From Egibacteraceae bacterium (GTDB lineage: Bacteria > Actinomycetota > Nitriliruptoria > Euzebyales > Egibacteraceae): 64,000 bases of DNA. The stretch lies in contig JAUJNX010000013.1 of NCBI GenBank assembly GCA_030447925.1, positions 53,701-117,700 of the forward strand, read 5' to 3'. The notes below the pieces were generated by a model that worked only from the letters and a program-made list of their open reading frames with translations, did no database searches and had not been told where the DNA came from. This document shows positions 39,769 to 47,258 of the stretch, in pieces. The position numbers and the translations under genes are program-made. Each line of letters begins with the position of its first letter. The first letter of the stretch is position 1.

Positions 39769-40227
39769 GTGGACGGCGCGACGACGCGGACGGAGCGCGA
39801 CGACCTGCTGCGCCAGGTCGGCGGGGACGTGCAGGCGCTGTACCGGTCCGCCACGGTGCTGGCGGCCCGGCTCGCCGCGGCCAGCGGGCTGCACCCGACC
39901 GACACGCGCGCCCTGGAGCTGCTCGACGCCGCCACCGGCAGCGACGTCACCGTCGGGTCCCTGGGCGCCCAGCTCGGGCTGTCCTCGCCCGCGGTGACGG
40001 CGCTGGTCGACCGGCTGGAGCGCGCCGGCCTCGTCGAGCGCGTCCGCGACGTCGGCGACCGTCGCCGCGTCCTGGTCCGCCTGACCGACACCGCCCGCCG
40101 CTACGCGGCCGAGTGGCTGGAGCCGGTGGGCCGGCGCATGAAGGCCGCCACCGCCGACCTCAGCGCCGAGGAGCTCGCCACCGTCTCGCGCTTCCTCCGC
40201 CACCTCGTCGACGACGCGGCGCCCTGA
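39769..40227 (+). CDS. MarR family transcriptional regulator
   Basis: 152-aa winged-helix protein: TDTRALELLDAATGSDVTVGSLGAQLGLSSPAVTALVDRLERAGL (HTH) and VRDVGDRRRVLVRLTD (wing with the D-x-R-R basic motif). GTG 39769 follows GGGAGG closely; an earlier GTG at 39739 is less suited. It is 37 nt downstream of the DinB gene on the same strand and probably co-transcribed, so DinB may be its target or partner. Ligand unknown. Confidence 0.92.
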   Translation: MDGATTRTERDDLLRQVGGDVQALYRSATVLAARLAAASGLHPTDTRALELLDAATGSDVTVGSLGAQLGLSSPAVTALVDRLERAGLVERVRDVGDRRRVLVRLTDTARRYAAEWLEPVGRRMKAATADLSAEELATVSRFLRHLVDDAAP

Positions 40228-40388
40228 CCCGCGGCCGCCGCCGTGCCCGCCGCGGGGTGCGCACCCGCCGCCGACCCGCCTGGGGGGTGGTGCTACCGGC
40301 CGGGCCACGCCTTGCTGACCCGGCCGGTGCCCGCGCCGCGCGCCGTTGCGGGCGGCTCAGAAGGTGTCGCTGACCTTCCGCCTTCCGG

Positions 40389-41381
40389 TCAGCAGCTCTG
40401 GCCTGCGGGGCTCTGCCGGATGTCGTCGTGGTAGAGGACGATCGTCTCTCCCCGGGCGCCGTCGTCGGAGCTGTAGACGCCACCCTTCCAGTAATTGCCG
40501 CTCCTGTCGTTGTAGGTGTTCGGGCCTTCGTAGTGGAACAGCTGCCTGCCGTCCCGCCAGACCTCGACGAGCCCGTCGTCCTCGTGGGACCACTTGACGT
40601 GGAAGTCGAAGTCGATCCACTGCCCGCGGGTCATCGGCCCCAGCGGAGCCGACCCCGCCGCCGGCCACTTGGTGGCCTGATCGTTGGTGTTGACCGCCCG
40701 GGACGTGTGGTAGCCGTGCATCCGGATGCCGTCCTCGTCATCGGCGATGACCATCATGGGCGGCCTGCGCCAGTCCTCCCCGAGGTGGCGGTCAGGACGC
40801 TCGTGCCACTGGGTGATGATGCCTCCCGGGTGCGGGCTGTCCTGCGGGAAGAAGAAGCTGATGCTGTAGCAGTGCTCCGCACCGCGCTCGACAGGGGGCA
40901 GCCTCCACTCGTCCCGCTCCTCGCGGGAGTACTCGAACCGCGCCGCGTGGTCGCCCTCGACGGGGTCGTCGGTCACCTCGAGGACGTTGCCGTGCAGCTC
41001 GAGGTCGAACGGCTCCAGCGCGGCGTCGCCGTTCTCGAAGTCCACGACCAGCCCGCCGTGGCGGGGGGGCAGGGCGTCGCCGTCCGCCTCCGACGGGCGC
41101 GCCGACGCCTCCTCCGACGGGGACGCCACCTCCGCTTCCTTCGGGGACGCCACCTCCGCCTCCTTCGGGGACGCCACCTCCGCCTCCTTCGGGGACGCCA
41201 CCTCCGACGGGGACGCCACCTCCGACGGGGACGCCACCTCAGAGGGCTGGGGGGTCACCGGGGCCAGCGCGCCAGGGGGTGGGGCGATGGACACCGGGGA
41301 GCTCAGCACCTCGTCACAGGCGCTGAGCAGCAGCAGCGCGACGACGAACGCCACCGTCTTGCGCCGTCCCGTTCTCTGCAC
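40389..41381 (-). CDS. Polysaccharide-lyase-like lipoprotein
   Basis: 330 aa. GTG 41381 has AAGGAG upstream. A lipoprotein signal (RRKTVAFVVALLLLSACDE; Cys about 22) is followed by a Pro/Ser/Glu linker with repeats EVASPSEVASP and KEAEVASP (about 45-95). The remaining region matches the heparin-lyase-like jelly-roll polysaccharide lyases (PF14099 type): EHCYSISFFFPQDSPHPGGI, ITQWHERPD, GQWIDFDFHVKWSHEDDGLVEVWRDG and GGVYSSDDGARGETIVLYHDDIR. Family members degrade acidic glycans; the actual substrate is unknown. It sits directly downstream of an ECF sigma/carbohydrate-binding membrane protein pair on the same strand, which suggests regulation by it. Confidence 0.8.
   Translation of the reverse strand: MQRTGRRKTVAFVVALLLLSACDEVLSSPVSIAPPPGALAPVTPQPSEVASPSEVASPSEVASPKEAEVASPKEAEVASPKEAEVASPSEEASARPSEADGDALPPRHGGLVVDFENGDAALEPFDLELHGNVLEVTDDPVEGDHAARFEYSREERDEWRLPPVERGAEHCYSISFFFPQDSPHPGGIITQWHERPDRHLGEDWRRPPMMVIADDEDGIRMHGYHTSRAVNTNDQATKWPAAGSAPLGPMTRGQWIDFDFHVKWSHEDDGLVEVWRDGRQLFHYEGPNTYNDRSGNYWKGGVYSSDDGARGETIVLYHDDIRQSPAGQSC
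41119..41244. repeat. Tandem repeats in lyase linker
   Basis: Three 24-nt units beginning GGGGACGCCACCTCCG (starts 41119, 41143, 41167), then three near-identical 18-nt units (starts 41191, 41209, 41227). All lengths are multiples of three; they encode the KEAEVASP and SEVASP linker repeats. Confidence 0.9.
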
Positions 41382-41478
41382 GGTCGCTCCTTCTGTCGTT
41401 GTGTCGGGCAGCACTTCGCGCGGTCACCCCTACAGACGCCCCGGCGGGCGCCGGCAAGGGGGGCGCCGCACGGTCCCC

Positions 41479-41497
41479 GTACGCGACCGCCGCGTAC
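41479..41497. promoter_or_regulatory. Inverted repeat upstream of polysaccharide lyase gene
   Basis: GTACGCG-ACCGC-CGCGTAC, perfect 7-bp arms, about 98 nt upstream of the lyase start and 40 nt after the stop of the CBM-bearing membrane protein. Position suits an operator for the lyase gene; no regulator is identified. Confidence 0.4.
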
Positions 41498-41536
41498 CCG
41501 CACGGATGGACAGGTGGCCGCCAGGAGCTTCCCGTG

Positions 41537-42412
41537 CTAATCCTGCGGCCGGACGGTGCGGTCGGCGGTCAGCAGCACCCGGTCGACCGCGAACCCGGCC
41601 TCCCGATTGGTGAAACCCAGGACGTGGCTGCCCGCCTCCAGCCGGTAGACCATCGGCTCCGGCGCATCCAGCCGCTCGGCCGCCGCCCACACCCACGGCC
41701 CCGGCCCGTCACCCTCGGGCGGGACGTGGGGCACGTGCCAGATGAACGACGGGCCGTCGTCCATCACCACGTGCACCGAGTTGCTCCCCGATGAGGGTGC
41801 GCGGACCCGGGCCCACACCAGGTAGTCGCCCGCGACGGGGATCTCCACCACCAGGTCGACGCCACCCTCGCGGTCCGCACCGGCCCCCTTCGGGACCTGG
41901 ACGAAACTCCCGCCGGAGGCGGTCGCGTCCGCGACCGCGCGCATGGGCGGGCGCAGCTGGCCCTGCTCGGCCTCCACGAGCACCCGCGGTGGCACCTCGG
42001 GGGGCGGCGGGGGCTGCGCGGCGGGAGCAGGGGACGGCGGAGCAGGCGACGGCGCCGGGGACGCCGGGGCCGGCGCCGCCGACGCGCTGGCAGGGGCGGA
42101 GGGCATGGACGGCGGCCTGGATGCCCGGGGCGGCGGGGCGGTCGTGCTGGGGACCGGCGCACTCGCGAGCGTCGGGGGGGCGGCCGGCGTGGTCGCCGGC
42201 ACCGGCTGCGTGGCGGGGGACACATCCACCTCCGCGCCGGTACGCAGCAGGAGCCCGGAGACCAGGACCAGGACGGGGAGCGCCGTCGCGGCGACGGTGG
42301 CCGCGCGTCGCGCGCGCCTGTAGCGGCGCGAGCGCTGCTGGATGGCGGCCAGGTCCAGTGGCACCGCCGCCTGCGCCCCGGCGCTGCGGAGCACGTCGCG
42401 GGGGTCAGGCAC
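41537..42412 (-). CDS. Single-pass membrane protein with extracellular CBM6/35-like module (ECF partner)
   Basis: 291 aa. Cytoplasmic N-terminus (about 1-40, VPLDLAAIQQRSRRYRRAR), one membrane span (about 41-58, VAATALPVLVLVSGLLL), a Pro/Ala/Ser linker to about 140, then a module beginning VLVEAEQGQLRPPM and containing ASGGSFVQVPKGAG, GDYLVWARVRAPSSGSNSVHVVMDDG and YRLEAGSHVLGFTNREAGFAVDRVLLT, matching CBM6/CBM35-like beta-sandwich modules. GTG 42412 overlaps the sigma stop by 8 nt. A sensor or anti-sigma role is inferred from the sigma/partner layout, and no ZAS zinc motif is seen. Confidence 0.75.
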   Translation of the reverse strand: MPDPRDVLRSAGAQAAVPLDLAAIQQRSRRYRRARRAATVAATALPVLVLVSGLLLRTGAEVDVSPATQPVPATTPAAPPTLASAPVPSTTAPPPRASRPPSMPSAPASASAAPAPASPAPSPAPPSPAPAAQPPPPPEVPPRVLVEAEQGQLRPPMRAVADATASGGSFVQVPKGAGADREGGVDLVVEIPVAGDYLVWARVRAPSSGSNSVHVVMDDGPSFIWHVPHVPPEGDGPGPWVWAAAERLDAPEPMVYRLEAGSHVLGFTNREAGFAVDRVLLTADRTVRPQD

Positions 42413-42956
42413 CGCTGCGCCCCCCGTCGTCGGGCACCAGGCCCCCGGCGCGGAGGGCCGCGAGCGCGTCGCGCGTCTGGGAGGTCACCGTCCCCGGGGA
42501 GCAGCCCATGATCTGGGCGACCTCCTTCACGGGCAGGTCGGCGTAGTAGCGCAGGAACAACGCCGTGCGCTGACCCTTCGCCAGGCGTGCCACCGCGTCC
42601 CGGACGGCCAGGACGTCGGTCCGGTCCAGGCCCGTGACCACCTCGTCCACCGCTGACCCCGCGCGCGCGAGGGCGCGCCGTTCGGCCCGCCGCCGGCGCA
42701 GCCAGGAGTTCCCCAGGTTGAGCGCCACCCGGTATGCCCAGGCACGCGGGTTGTCCATACCCCGCACCGACGGCCAGTGAGCGTGCACCCGCGCGAGCGT
42801 CTCCTGCACCAGGTCCTCGGCGACGGGCCCGCCGTACTGCAAGGCCAAGGTGCCGAGCAGGCGCGGCTGCACGGCGCGGCAGAACCCCTCGAACGTGAGG
42901 GGCGCGTCGCTCGGACCGGCCCGGGGCGGGGACTCGGCGGTGCTGACGCGGGTCAC
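42405..42956 (-). CDS. SigE-family ECF sigma factor
   Basis: 183 aa. Region 2: FEGFCRAVQPRLLGTLALQYGGPVAEDLVQETLARVHAHW; region 4: RLAKGQRTALFLRYYADLPVKEVAQIMGCSPGTVTSQTRDALAAL. The sequence fits the actinobacterial SigE-family ECF subgroup. GTG 42956 has GGAGGAGG upstream. The stop overlaps the GTG of the CBM-bearing membrane protein by 8 nt, so the pair is translationally coupled. The polysaccharide-lyase gene follows on the same strand and is a candidate target. Confidence 0.92.
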   Translation of the reverse strand: MTRVSTAESPPRAGPSDAPLTFEGFCRAVQPRLLGTLALQYGGPVAEDLVQETLARVHAHWPSVRGMDNPRAWAYRVALNLGNSWLRRRRAERRALARAGSAVDEVVTGLDRTDVLAVRDAVARLAKGQRTALFLRYYADLPVKEVAQIMGCSPGTVTSQTRDALAALRAGGLVPDDGGRSGA

Positions 42957-43126
42957 GCCCTCCTCCGGCTGATCGGGGGGACCGCCCACGAGCTCCCCTG
43001 CACCCGGCGCGCGCGACCGCCCACCCATCCATGCCCCGATGCTCGGCCTGTCCGCATCACACTGGTCATCGGGATCGTCGTCCGCCGGCCCCTGCCCGTC
43101 TCGACTGGGCCACTGTCCATCCGACA

Positions 43127-43164
43127 CTGCACGATGACGACGACGGCGCAACCGGACGACCTGG
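43127..43164 (+). repeat. Copy of the fadD translation-start region
   Basis: These 38 bases match 48828-48865, which span the start codon of fadD, with one mismatch (A at 43150 for G at 48851). It encodes MTTTAQPDD in frame with the downstream lipoprotein. Only the first few codons are shared. Confidence 0.9.
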
Positions 43165-43214
43165 ACCCGACGAGTAGGCTCGGGGCCCGGGCAGGGTCGA
43201 CCGGAGGGGAGCGC

Positions 43215-43726
43215 GTGAGGATGCAGCAGGCGGGGAGGGCGATCGCGGTCACGGCGCTCGGCGTTGCGCTGGCGGGCTGCGGCGCGCTGGGCGGCGACGA
43301 GCAGGCTGCGCCACCGCCCGCGGGCGCGCCGGCGGACCCGGGCGCGGCCACCGGCCCCGGCGGGAACGCCGCCCCGGCACCCGAGGCGGCCGCGCCCGAC
43401 GCCGCCGCACCCGCCGCGCCCGACGCGGCGGCACCCGCGGCGCCCGCGCCCGCCGGGGAGGTCCTCACGCGCGACCAGGTCGAGGCGCTGGTCATCGACC
43501 GGGTCAGCTGGCGGGCATCCCCGCTTCCTGGTCGACGGCTACATCGAGAACAACGGCGGGTTCGAGGGCATCGCCGCCCATCGAGAACAACGGCGGGTTC
43601 GAGGGCATGCAGTACGGCGTGAGCGAGGACCAGCTCGCGCTGCTGGACCAGGGCGTCACGCGCGGCCAGGTCGAGGAGTACCTGGCCCCCGTGCTCGCCG
43701 AGCTGCGCACCCGCCTCGGCGGCTGA
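43215..43726 (+). pseudogene. Small lipoprotein with frameshift and 37-nt duplication
   Basis: GTG 43215 (ATG 43221 alternative) follows GGAGGGGAGC. The N-terminus is a lipoprotein signal with AVTALGVALAGCGALGG (Cys about 20), then an Ala/Pro/Asp linker (to about 90) and VLTRDQVEALVIDRVSW. The frame then shifts near 43512 to FLVDGYIENNGGFEG, and a 30-nt direct repeat with period 37 shifts it again to MQYGVSEDQLALLDQGVTRG ... LAPVLAELRTRLGG, ending at 43726. With both faults corrected it is an ordinary lipoprotein of about 155 aa. Function unknown. It is divergent from the SigE-family operon. Confidence 0.65.
43542..43608. repeat. 30-nt direct repeat, period 37
   Basis: Bases 43542-43571 recur exactly at 43579-43608 with a 7-nt spacer CGCCGCC. 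Unit starts CATCGAGAACAACGGCGGGT. The 37-nt period breaks the surrounding lipoprotein frame. Confidence 0.95.
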
Positions 43727-43769
43727 GCGGCCGCCCGGGGGCGGGGTCCCCGGGCGGCCGTCCCGTGCC

Positions 43770-44360
43770 TCAGCCGAAGTCGAGGACCGGGAACTGCAGG
43801 CTGTTCAGGGTCACGGTCCTCGAACTCCCGGCGCTCACCGCCGGGAACCCGTCGGCGCCGGGCGCGCTCGCCGGGCCCAAGATGATGCCGGACAGCAGGT
43901 CGTCGTCGAGGTCGTAGACGCCGCCGAACGCGGCGGTGCGGGCGGCGCGGAAGCGCAGCTGGGCGGCGTAGGCGACTCCGTCCAGGTAGATGACCTGGCG
44001 GTCCGCGGGGAACGGCCGGGCCGGCCCGAACGCGGTCGCGCCCTGGGCCTTCTCACGGACCCGCAGGGGAAGCGCTGCACACCCCACGGCGACTCGTAGC
44101 AGGTGATCCGCGTCCCGGGGTCGGTGGCGGCGGCGAAGGAGGCGAGCGGCACGCCCCCGGCTGGAGGATGGTCTGCTGCCCGTTGGGACCGGTGGTCACC
44201 TCGACCTGGCTCAGCGCGCCGTTGGCGGCCCGCACGGCGCAGCGCTCGTAGGTGCCGCCCTCCTCGAGCGGCCCGAGACCCCAGCCGGAGTCGCGGGACG
44301 GCCCGCAGCGGACGTCGCCGATGCAGTGCACGACGAGCTGGTCGGCGCCGCGCGCGGCGG
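43770..44360 (-). pseudogene. Hypothetical protein in three frames
   Basis: Three protein-like segments follow one another on the minus strand. The first is around 44331-44170 (CIGDVRCGPSRDSGWGLGPL; GTYERCAVRAANGALSQVEV; GPNGQQTILQPG). The second is around 44165-44070 (GVPLASFAAATDPGTRITCY). The third runs from about 44050 to the stop at 43770 (AFGPARPFPADRQVIYLDGV; FGGVYDLDDDLLSGIILGPA). Frame changes are near 44165 and 44065. Three cysteines and the fold-like ending suggest a secreted or surface protein, but no domain is recognised. Its 5' end runs into the LuxR fragment on the other strand, so a true start cannot be placed. Confidence 0.5.
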
Positions 44361-44709
44361 GACCATGCTGGCGCCGGTGGCCGCGCGCTACGTGCTCGAC
44401 AACCTCCCGGCGCCCCGCGGCGCCGCGGGCTGCCGGACCTCTCCGAGCGCGAGCGGGACCTGCTGCGGCTCGTCGCCGAGGGGCGCTCCAACGCGGTGAT
44501 CGCGCGCACGCTGTTCCTCAGCGAGGGCACCGTCCGCACCTACGTCTCGCGGCTGCTGAAGCGGCTGGGGGTCCGCGACCGCACCGGCGCCGCGGTGCTC
44601 GCCTTCGACGCCGGGCTGGTCCGCCCGGGCGGCGCCGCCCGCCCCGCCGACCGCGGCCGCCCCCGGGCGGCTCCCGCTGCGCCCCGGGCCGGCGACCCCG
44701 GGCGGCTGA
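44338..44709 (+). pseudogene. Truncated LuxR/NarL-type DNA-binding domain
   Basis: Contains a complete LuxR HTH: LPDLSERERDLLRLVAEGRSNAVIARTLFLSEGTVRTYVSRLLKRLGVRDR, preceded in a different frame by MLAPVAARYVLDNLPAPRG, which resembles the linker after a receiver domain. The receiver domain is absent and the linker/HTH frames do not join (shift near 44430), so this is the 3' remnant of a response regulator. The frame runs on past the natural end AFDAGLVRPGG into the neighbour gene. Confidence 0.65.
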
Positions 44710-44719
44710 GGGCGGCCGG

Positions 44720-45718
44720 TCAGGGCGCGTCGCCCGCGACCAGCACGCCGTCGCGGTGGACGGTGACGCGCGGCGCGGCCGCCCACGCGGCGGTGGGGTC
44801 GTAGGAGTGGTCGTCGCGCTCGTCGAACGGTGACCAGTCGGCGTGGTTGAACCGCAGCTGGATGTCGCCGGTGCCGGCGCCGGGCGCCAGGGGTCGGCGC
44901 CGGCGAACCCGACCTCGAGGTAGGACGGGCCGAAGCGCGTCGCGATGCGGTCGCAGCCGACGGCGGCGTAGTCGCAGTGGGCCACCAGGGGCGCCGGGCC
45001 GTCGGGCGTGAAGTGGTAGCGCAGGGTCAGGCCGTCCAGCGCGAGGGGGTCGTCGCCCTGGTTGACCAGGCGCAGGTGCGGGCGGACGTGCTCGTCGGTG
45101 TCGGCGCGCTCGCGCACGCGCTGCTCGACCGCGACGCGCACGGGCGGCGCGGGCGGCGCGGGCGCGGCGGGCGGGCCGGGACGGGGGTCCGGCGGGCCGT
45201 CGGGGTCGCCCCCGGCGCCGGGCCGCCCGCGGCAGGGTCCCCGCCAGCCCCCGGACCCGCGCCCGGCTCGCCATCCGCCGGGTCGTCGCCCGCCCCGGGG
45301 TCGTCGCCCGCCCCGGGGTCGTCGCCCGCCCCGGGGTCGTCGCCCGCGGCCGGGTCGTCCCCGGTCCCCGCCGGGTCGGTGGCGGCCGGCAGGCCATCCG
45401 CCGGGAGGGTCGGCGCCCCCGCCTGCGCGGGCGGTGTGACCTCCGGCGTCGCCGGGGGGTGGCCGGGACGGGCCGGTCCGGCAGCACGGACGGCGGGGAC
45501 GCGGCCAGGTCGGCCACCCGCGGCGCGGCGCCGTCCGCCGCCACGCCGACCACGGTCAGGACGACCACGGCCGCGACCGCGGCCACGACCCCGCGGGCCG
45601 TCCGGGTGCGGCGGCGGCGGCGGCCGCCGCGCGCCACGATCAGGGCGGCGTCGGGGACGCGCGCCTCCCGCTGGCCCGCCGCCGCCAGCCCCGCGAGCTC
45701 GCGCCCGACCTCATCCAC
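44720..45718 (-). pseudogene. Single-pass membrane protein with extracellular CBM3 (ECF partner), frameshifted
   Basis: GTG 45718 overlaps the ECF sigma stop by 8 nt. The N-terminus has a short cytoplasmic part (VPDAALIVARGGRRRRR), a membrane span (about 43-62, VVAAVAAVVVLTVVGVAA), then a Pro/Gly/Asp linker with 18-nt repeats. In another frame, starting about 45141, is a cellulose-binding CBM3: VRPHLRLVNQGDDPLALDGL, TLRYHFTPDGPAPLVAHCDY, FGPSYLEVGFAGADPW. It returns near 44880 to the first frame: GTGDIQLRFNHADWSPFDER, DDHSYDPTAAW, RVTVHRDGVLVAG, stop 44720. YLEVGF, EIQLRFN-type and DWSxxxxxDDxSYDP blocks are hallmark CBM3. At least two frame changes are present; whether they are real is unknown. 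A cellulose-sensing role is inferred. Confidence 0.75.
45282..45353. repeat. 18-nt tandem repeat in CBM3 protein linker
   Basis: Four units of period 18 starting with GTCGTCGCCCGCCCCGGG (starts 45282, 45300, 45318, 45336; the last diverges). In the minus-strand frame it reads as Pro-Gly-Ala-Gly-Asp-Asp hexapeptides, a typical flexible linker. Confidence 0.9.
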
Positions 45719-46301
45719 CGGGCGCCCCCAGACCGGCCGCCGGGTCGGCGACCCGCAGCCGCGCGGCCAGCAGGCGTCGCCCCCGGGCCAGCCGCGCCTT
45801 CACGGTCCCCTCCGGCGCGCCGAGCTGCCCCGCGATCGCCTGCACGGGCAGGTCGGCGAGGTAGTGCAGGGTCAGGACCTCGCGATACCGGCGCGGGAGG
45901 GTGCGCAGGACCTGGGTGAGGGCGATCTCGTCGCCGGTGAGCTCGGGGACCTCGGTGTCGGGCCCGTGGCGCACCCAGGCGGCCAGCTGGCGGCGGGCCC
46001 GGCGGACGCCGTTGCGCGCGAGGTTGATCGCCACCCGGCGCACCCAGGCCTCGGGCGCGTCGTAGCCGCGCAGGTCCGCCCAGCGACCCCACGCCCGCAC
46101 GTAGGCCTCCTGCACCACGTCCTCGGCCTCCTGGAGGTCGCCGGTGATGACGAACAGCTGTCCCACCAGCGTCCGCACCGACGACTGGTAGAACGCTGCG
46201 AATTCCCGCCCGACATGATGACGCGCCCCAGGGTCCGGCTGCCCGCCTCGCGGGTGGGATGTGCACAGGTTCCTCCGCCCGGCCCCGGCGGATCGGATCA
46301 T
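45711..46301 (-). CDS. ECF sigma factor (partner of the CBM3 membrane protein)
   Basis: Region 2 REFAAFYQSSVRTLVGQLFVITGDLQEAEDVVQEAYVRAWGRW and region 4 LRTLPRRYREVLTLHYLADLPVQAIAGQLGAPEGTVKARLARGRRLL are complete. The usual N-terminal methionine just before REFAAFY is lacking in this frame: the nearest starts are ATG 46301 and GTG 46316, giving an odd 32-residue leader, whereas an ATG in another frame (46216) sits exactly where a start would be expected. The start is therefore uncertain and a small indel near 46205 is possible. The stop overlaps the GTG of the CBM3 membrane protein. Confidence 0.82.
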   Translation of the reverse strand: MIRSAGAGRRNLCTSHPRGGQPDPGARHHVGREFAAFYQSSVRTLVGQLFVITGDLQEAEDVVQEAYVRAWGRWADLRGYDAPEAWVRRVAINLARNGVRRARRQLAAWVRHGPDTEVPELTGDEIALTQVLRTLPRRYREVLTLHYLADLPVQAIAGQLGAPEGTVKARLARGRRLLAARLRVADPAAGLGAPGG

Positions 46302-46348
46302 CGGCGGTCGCCGCACCTTCGTGCAACCCGCAGTGCCCGGCCGGTGTG

Positions 46349-47153
46349 TGGGTCCTGGACGAGCTCCAACGGCGGAGGCGGAAGGGTCGGGCATGGCGAC
46401 GGAGGCACCGGCGGCACCCCAAGGAGGCGCACCCGCTGCGCCTGGTCGATGCGCCGCGCAGCAGGATCGAGGACGGGCGCGGCCTGGCCCGCGCGCTGGT
46501 CGCCGGGGAGGCGCCGGGCGCCGCGGCGCACGCGCCGCGGTGGTCGAGGCCGACGTGCCCGCCGTGCGCGCGCCCTGGCGGATGGGCGCGCTCGTCGAGG
46601 CGCTGATCGCGCGTCACGGGCTGGTCGGGCTCGTCAGCCCCGGCCAGGCGGTGGTCCTGGTCGAGGAGGGCGGGTCCCCCGCGACGCTCGCCGACCTGGT
46701 CGCCGAGTTCTCCATCGCCGTCGGGGCGCCGGTGCACGCCGCCGTGACCGCCCCCGTGCCCGCCGGCGAGGTCCCCGCCGCGGTGCGCCGCGCCGCCACC
46801 GTCGTGCGGTGGCGCGCGCGACCGGCCAGCCGCACGGGCTCCACCGGGTCGACGACTTCGCCCTGGAGCTCGCCCTGGCCCAGCAGCCGTCCGCCCAGCA
46901 CCAGTTGCTCACCCTCCTCGCCCCGCTCGAGGCCCGGCCCGACCTGCTGGTCACCCTCGAGACCTGGCTGCGCGTCGACTTCAACTACGCCAAGGCCGCG
47001 CGCGCCCTGCGCATCCACCGCAACACCGTCGACTACCGGCTCCAGCGCGTCGGGGAGCTGACGGGGCTGTCGGTGGCGACCGCCCGCGGCCTGCAGGTGC
47101 TGACCGCGGCGGTCACCGTCCGGCGGCTGCGCGCCGCCCTCGTGGTTCCCTAG
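46349..47153 (+). pseudogene. PucR/CdaR-type regulator in three frames
   Basis: Segments: about 46349-46520 (VLDELQRRRRKGRAW; LVDAPRSRIEDGRGLARALV), about 46540-46815 (MGALVEALIARHGLVGLVSP; LVAEFSIAVGAPVHAAVTAP) and about 46815-47153 (LHRVDDFALELALAQQPSAQ; HQLLTLLAPLEARPDLLVTL; FNYAKAARALRIHRNTVDYR; LQRVGELTGLSVATARGLQV). The last segment is the PucR-type C-terminal HTH, where HRNTVDYRLQRVGELTG is diagnostic. Frames change near 46530 and 46815. It is divergent from the ECF gene; functional state doubtful. Confidence 0.65.
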
Positions 47154-47190
47154 GCCGTGTCTCCTGACTCCGCAGGCGGAAGCCGCCCGG

Positions 47191-47220
47191 CGTTTGAGGT
47201 GCACCCGTTTGAGGTGCACC
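47191..47220. repeat. Perfect 15-nt tandem duplication
   Basis: CGTTTGAGGTGCACC occurs twice back to back, 37 nt after the regulator pseudogene stop. It lies between convergent genes and disrupts nothing. Confidence 0.9.
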
Positions 47221-47258
47221 CCTAGGGCCGCGGGCCGGGGACGCAGGCGGGCGGCCGG

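Noticed and set aside
41119..41244. Possible CRISPR array from regularly spaced 18-24-nt repeats
   Set aside because: Repeats are contiguous, triplet-sized and encode a protein linker; there are no unique spacers or cas genes.
45282..45353. Possible CRISPR-like or origin iterons (18-nt repeats)
   Set aside because: Repeats encode a Pro-Gly-Asp linker in the CBM3 protein; no AT-rich region or Rep gene.
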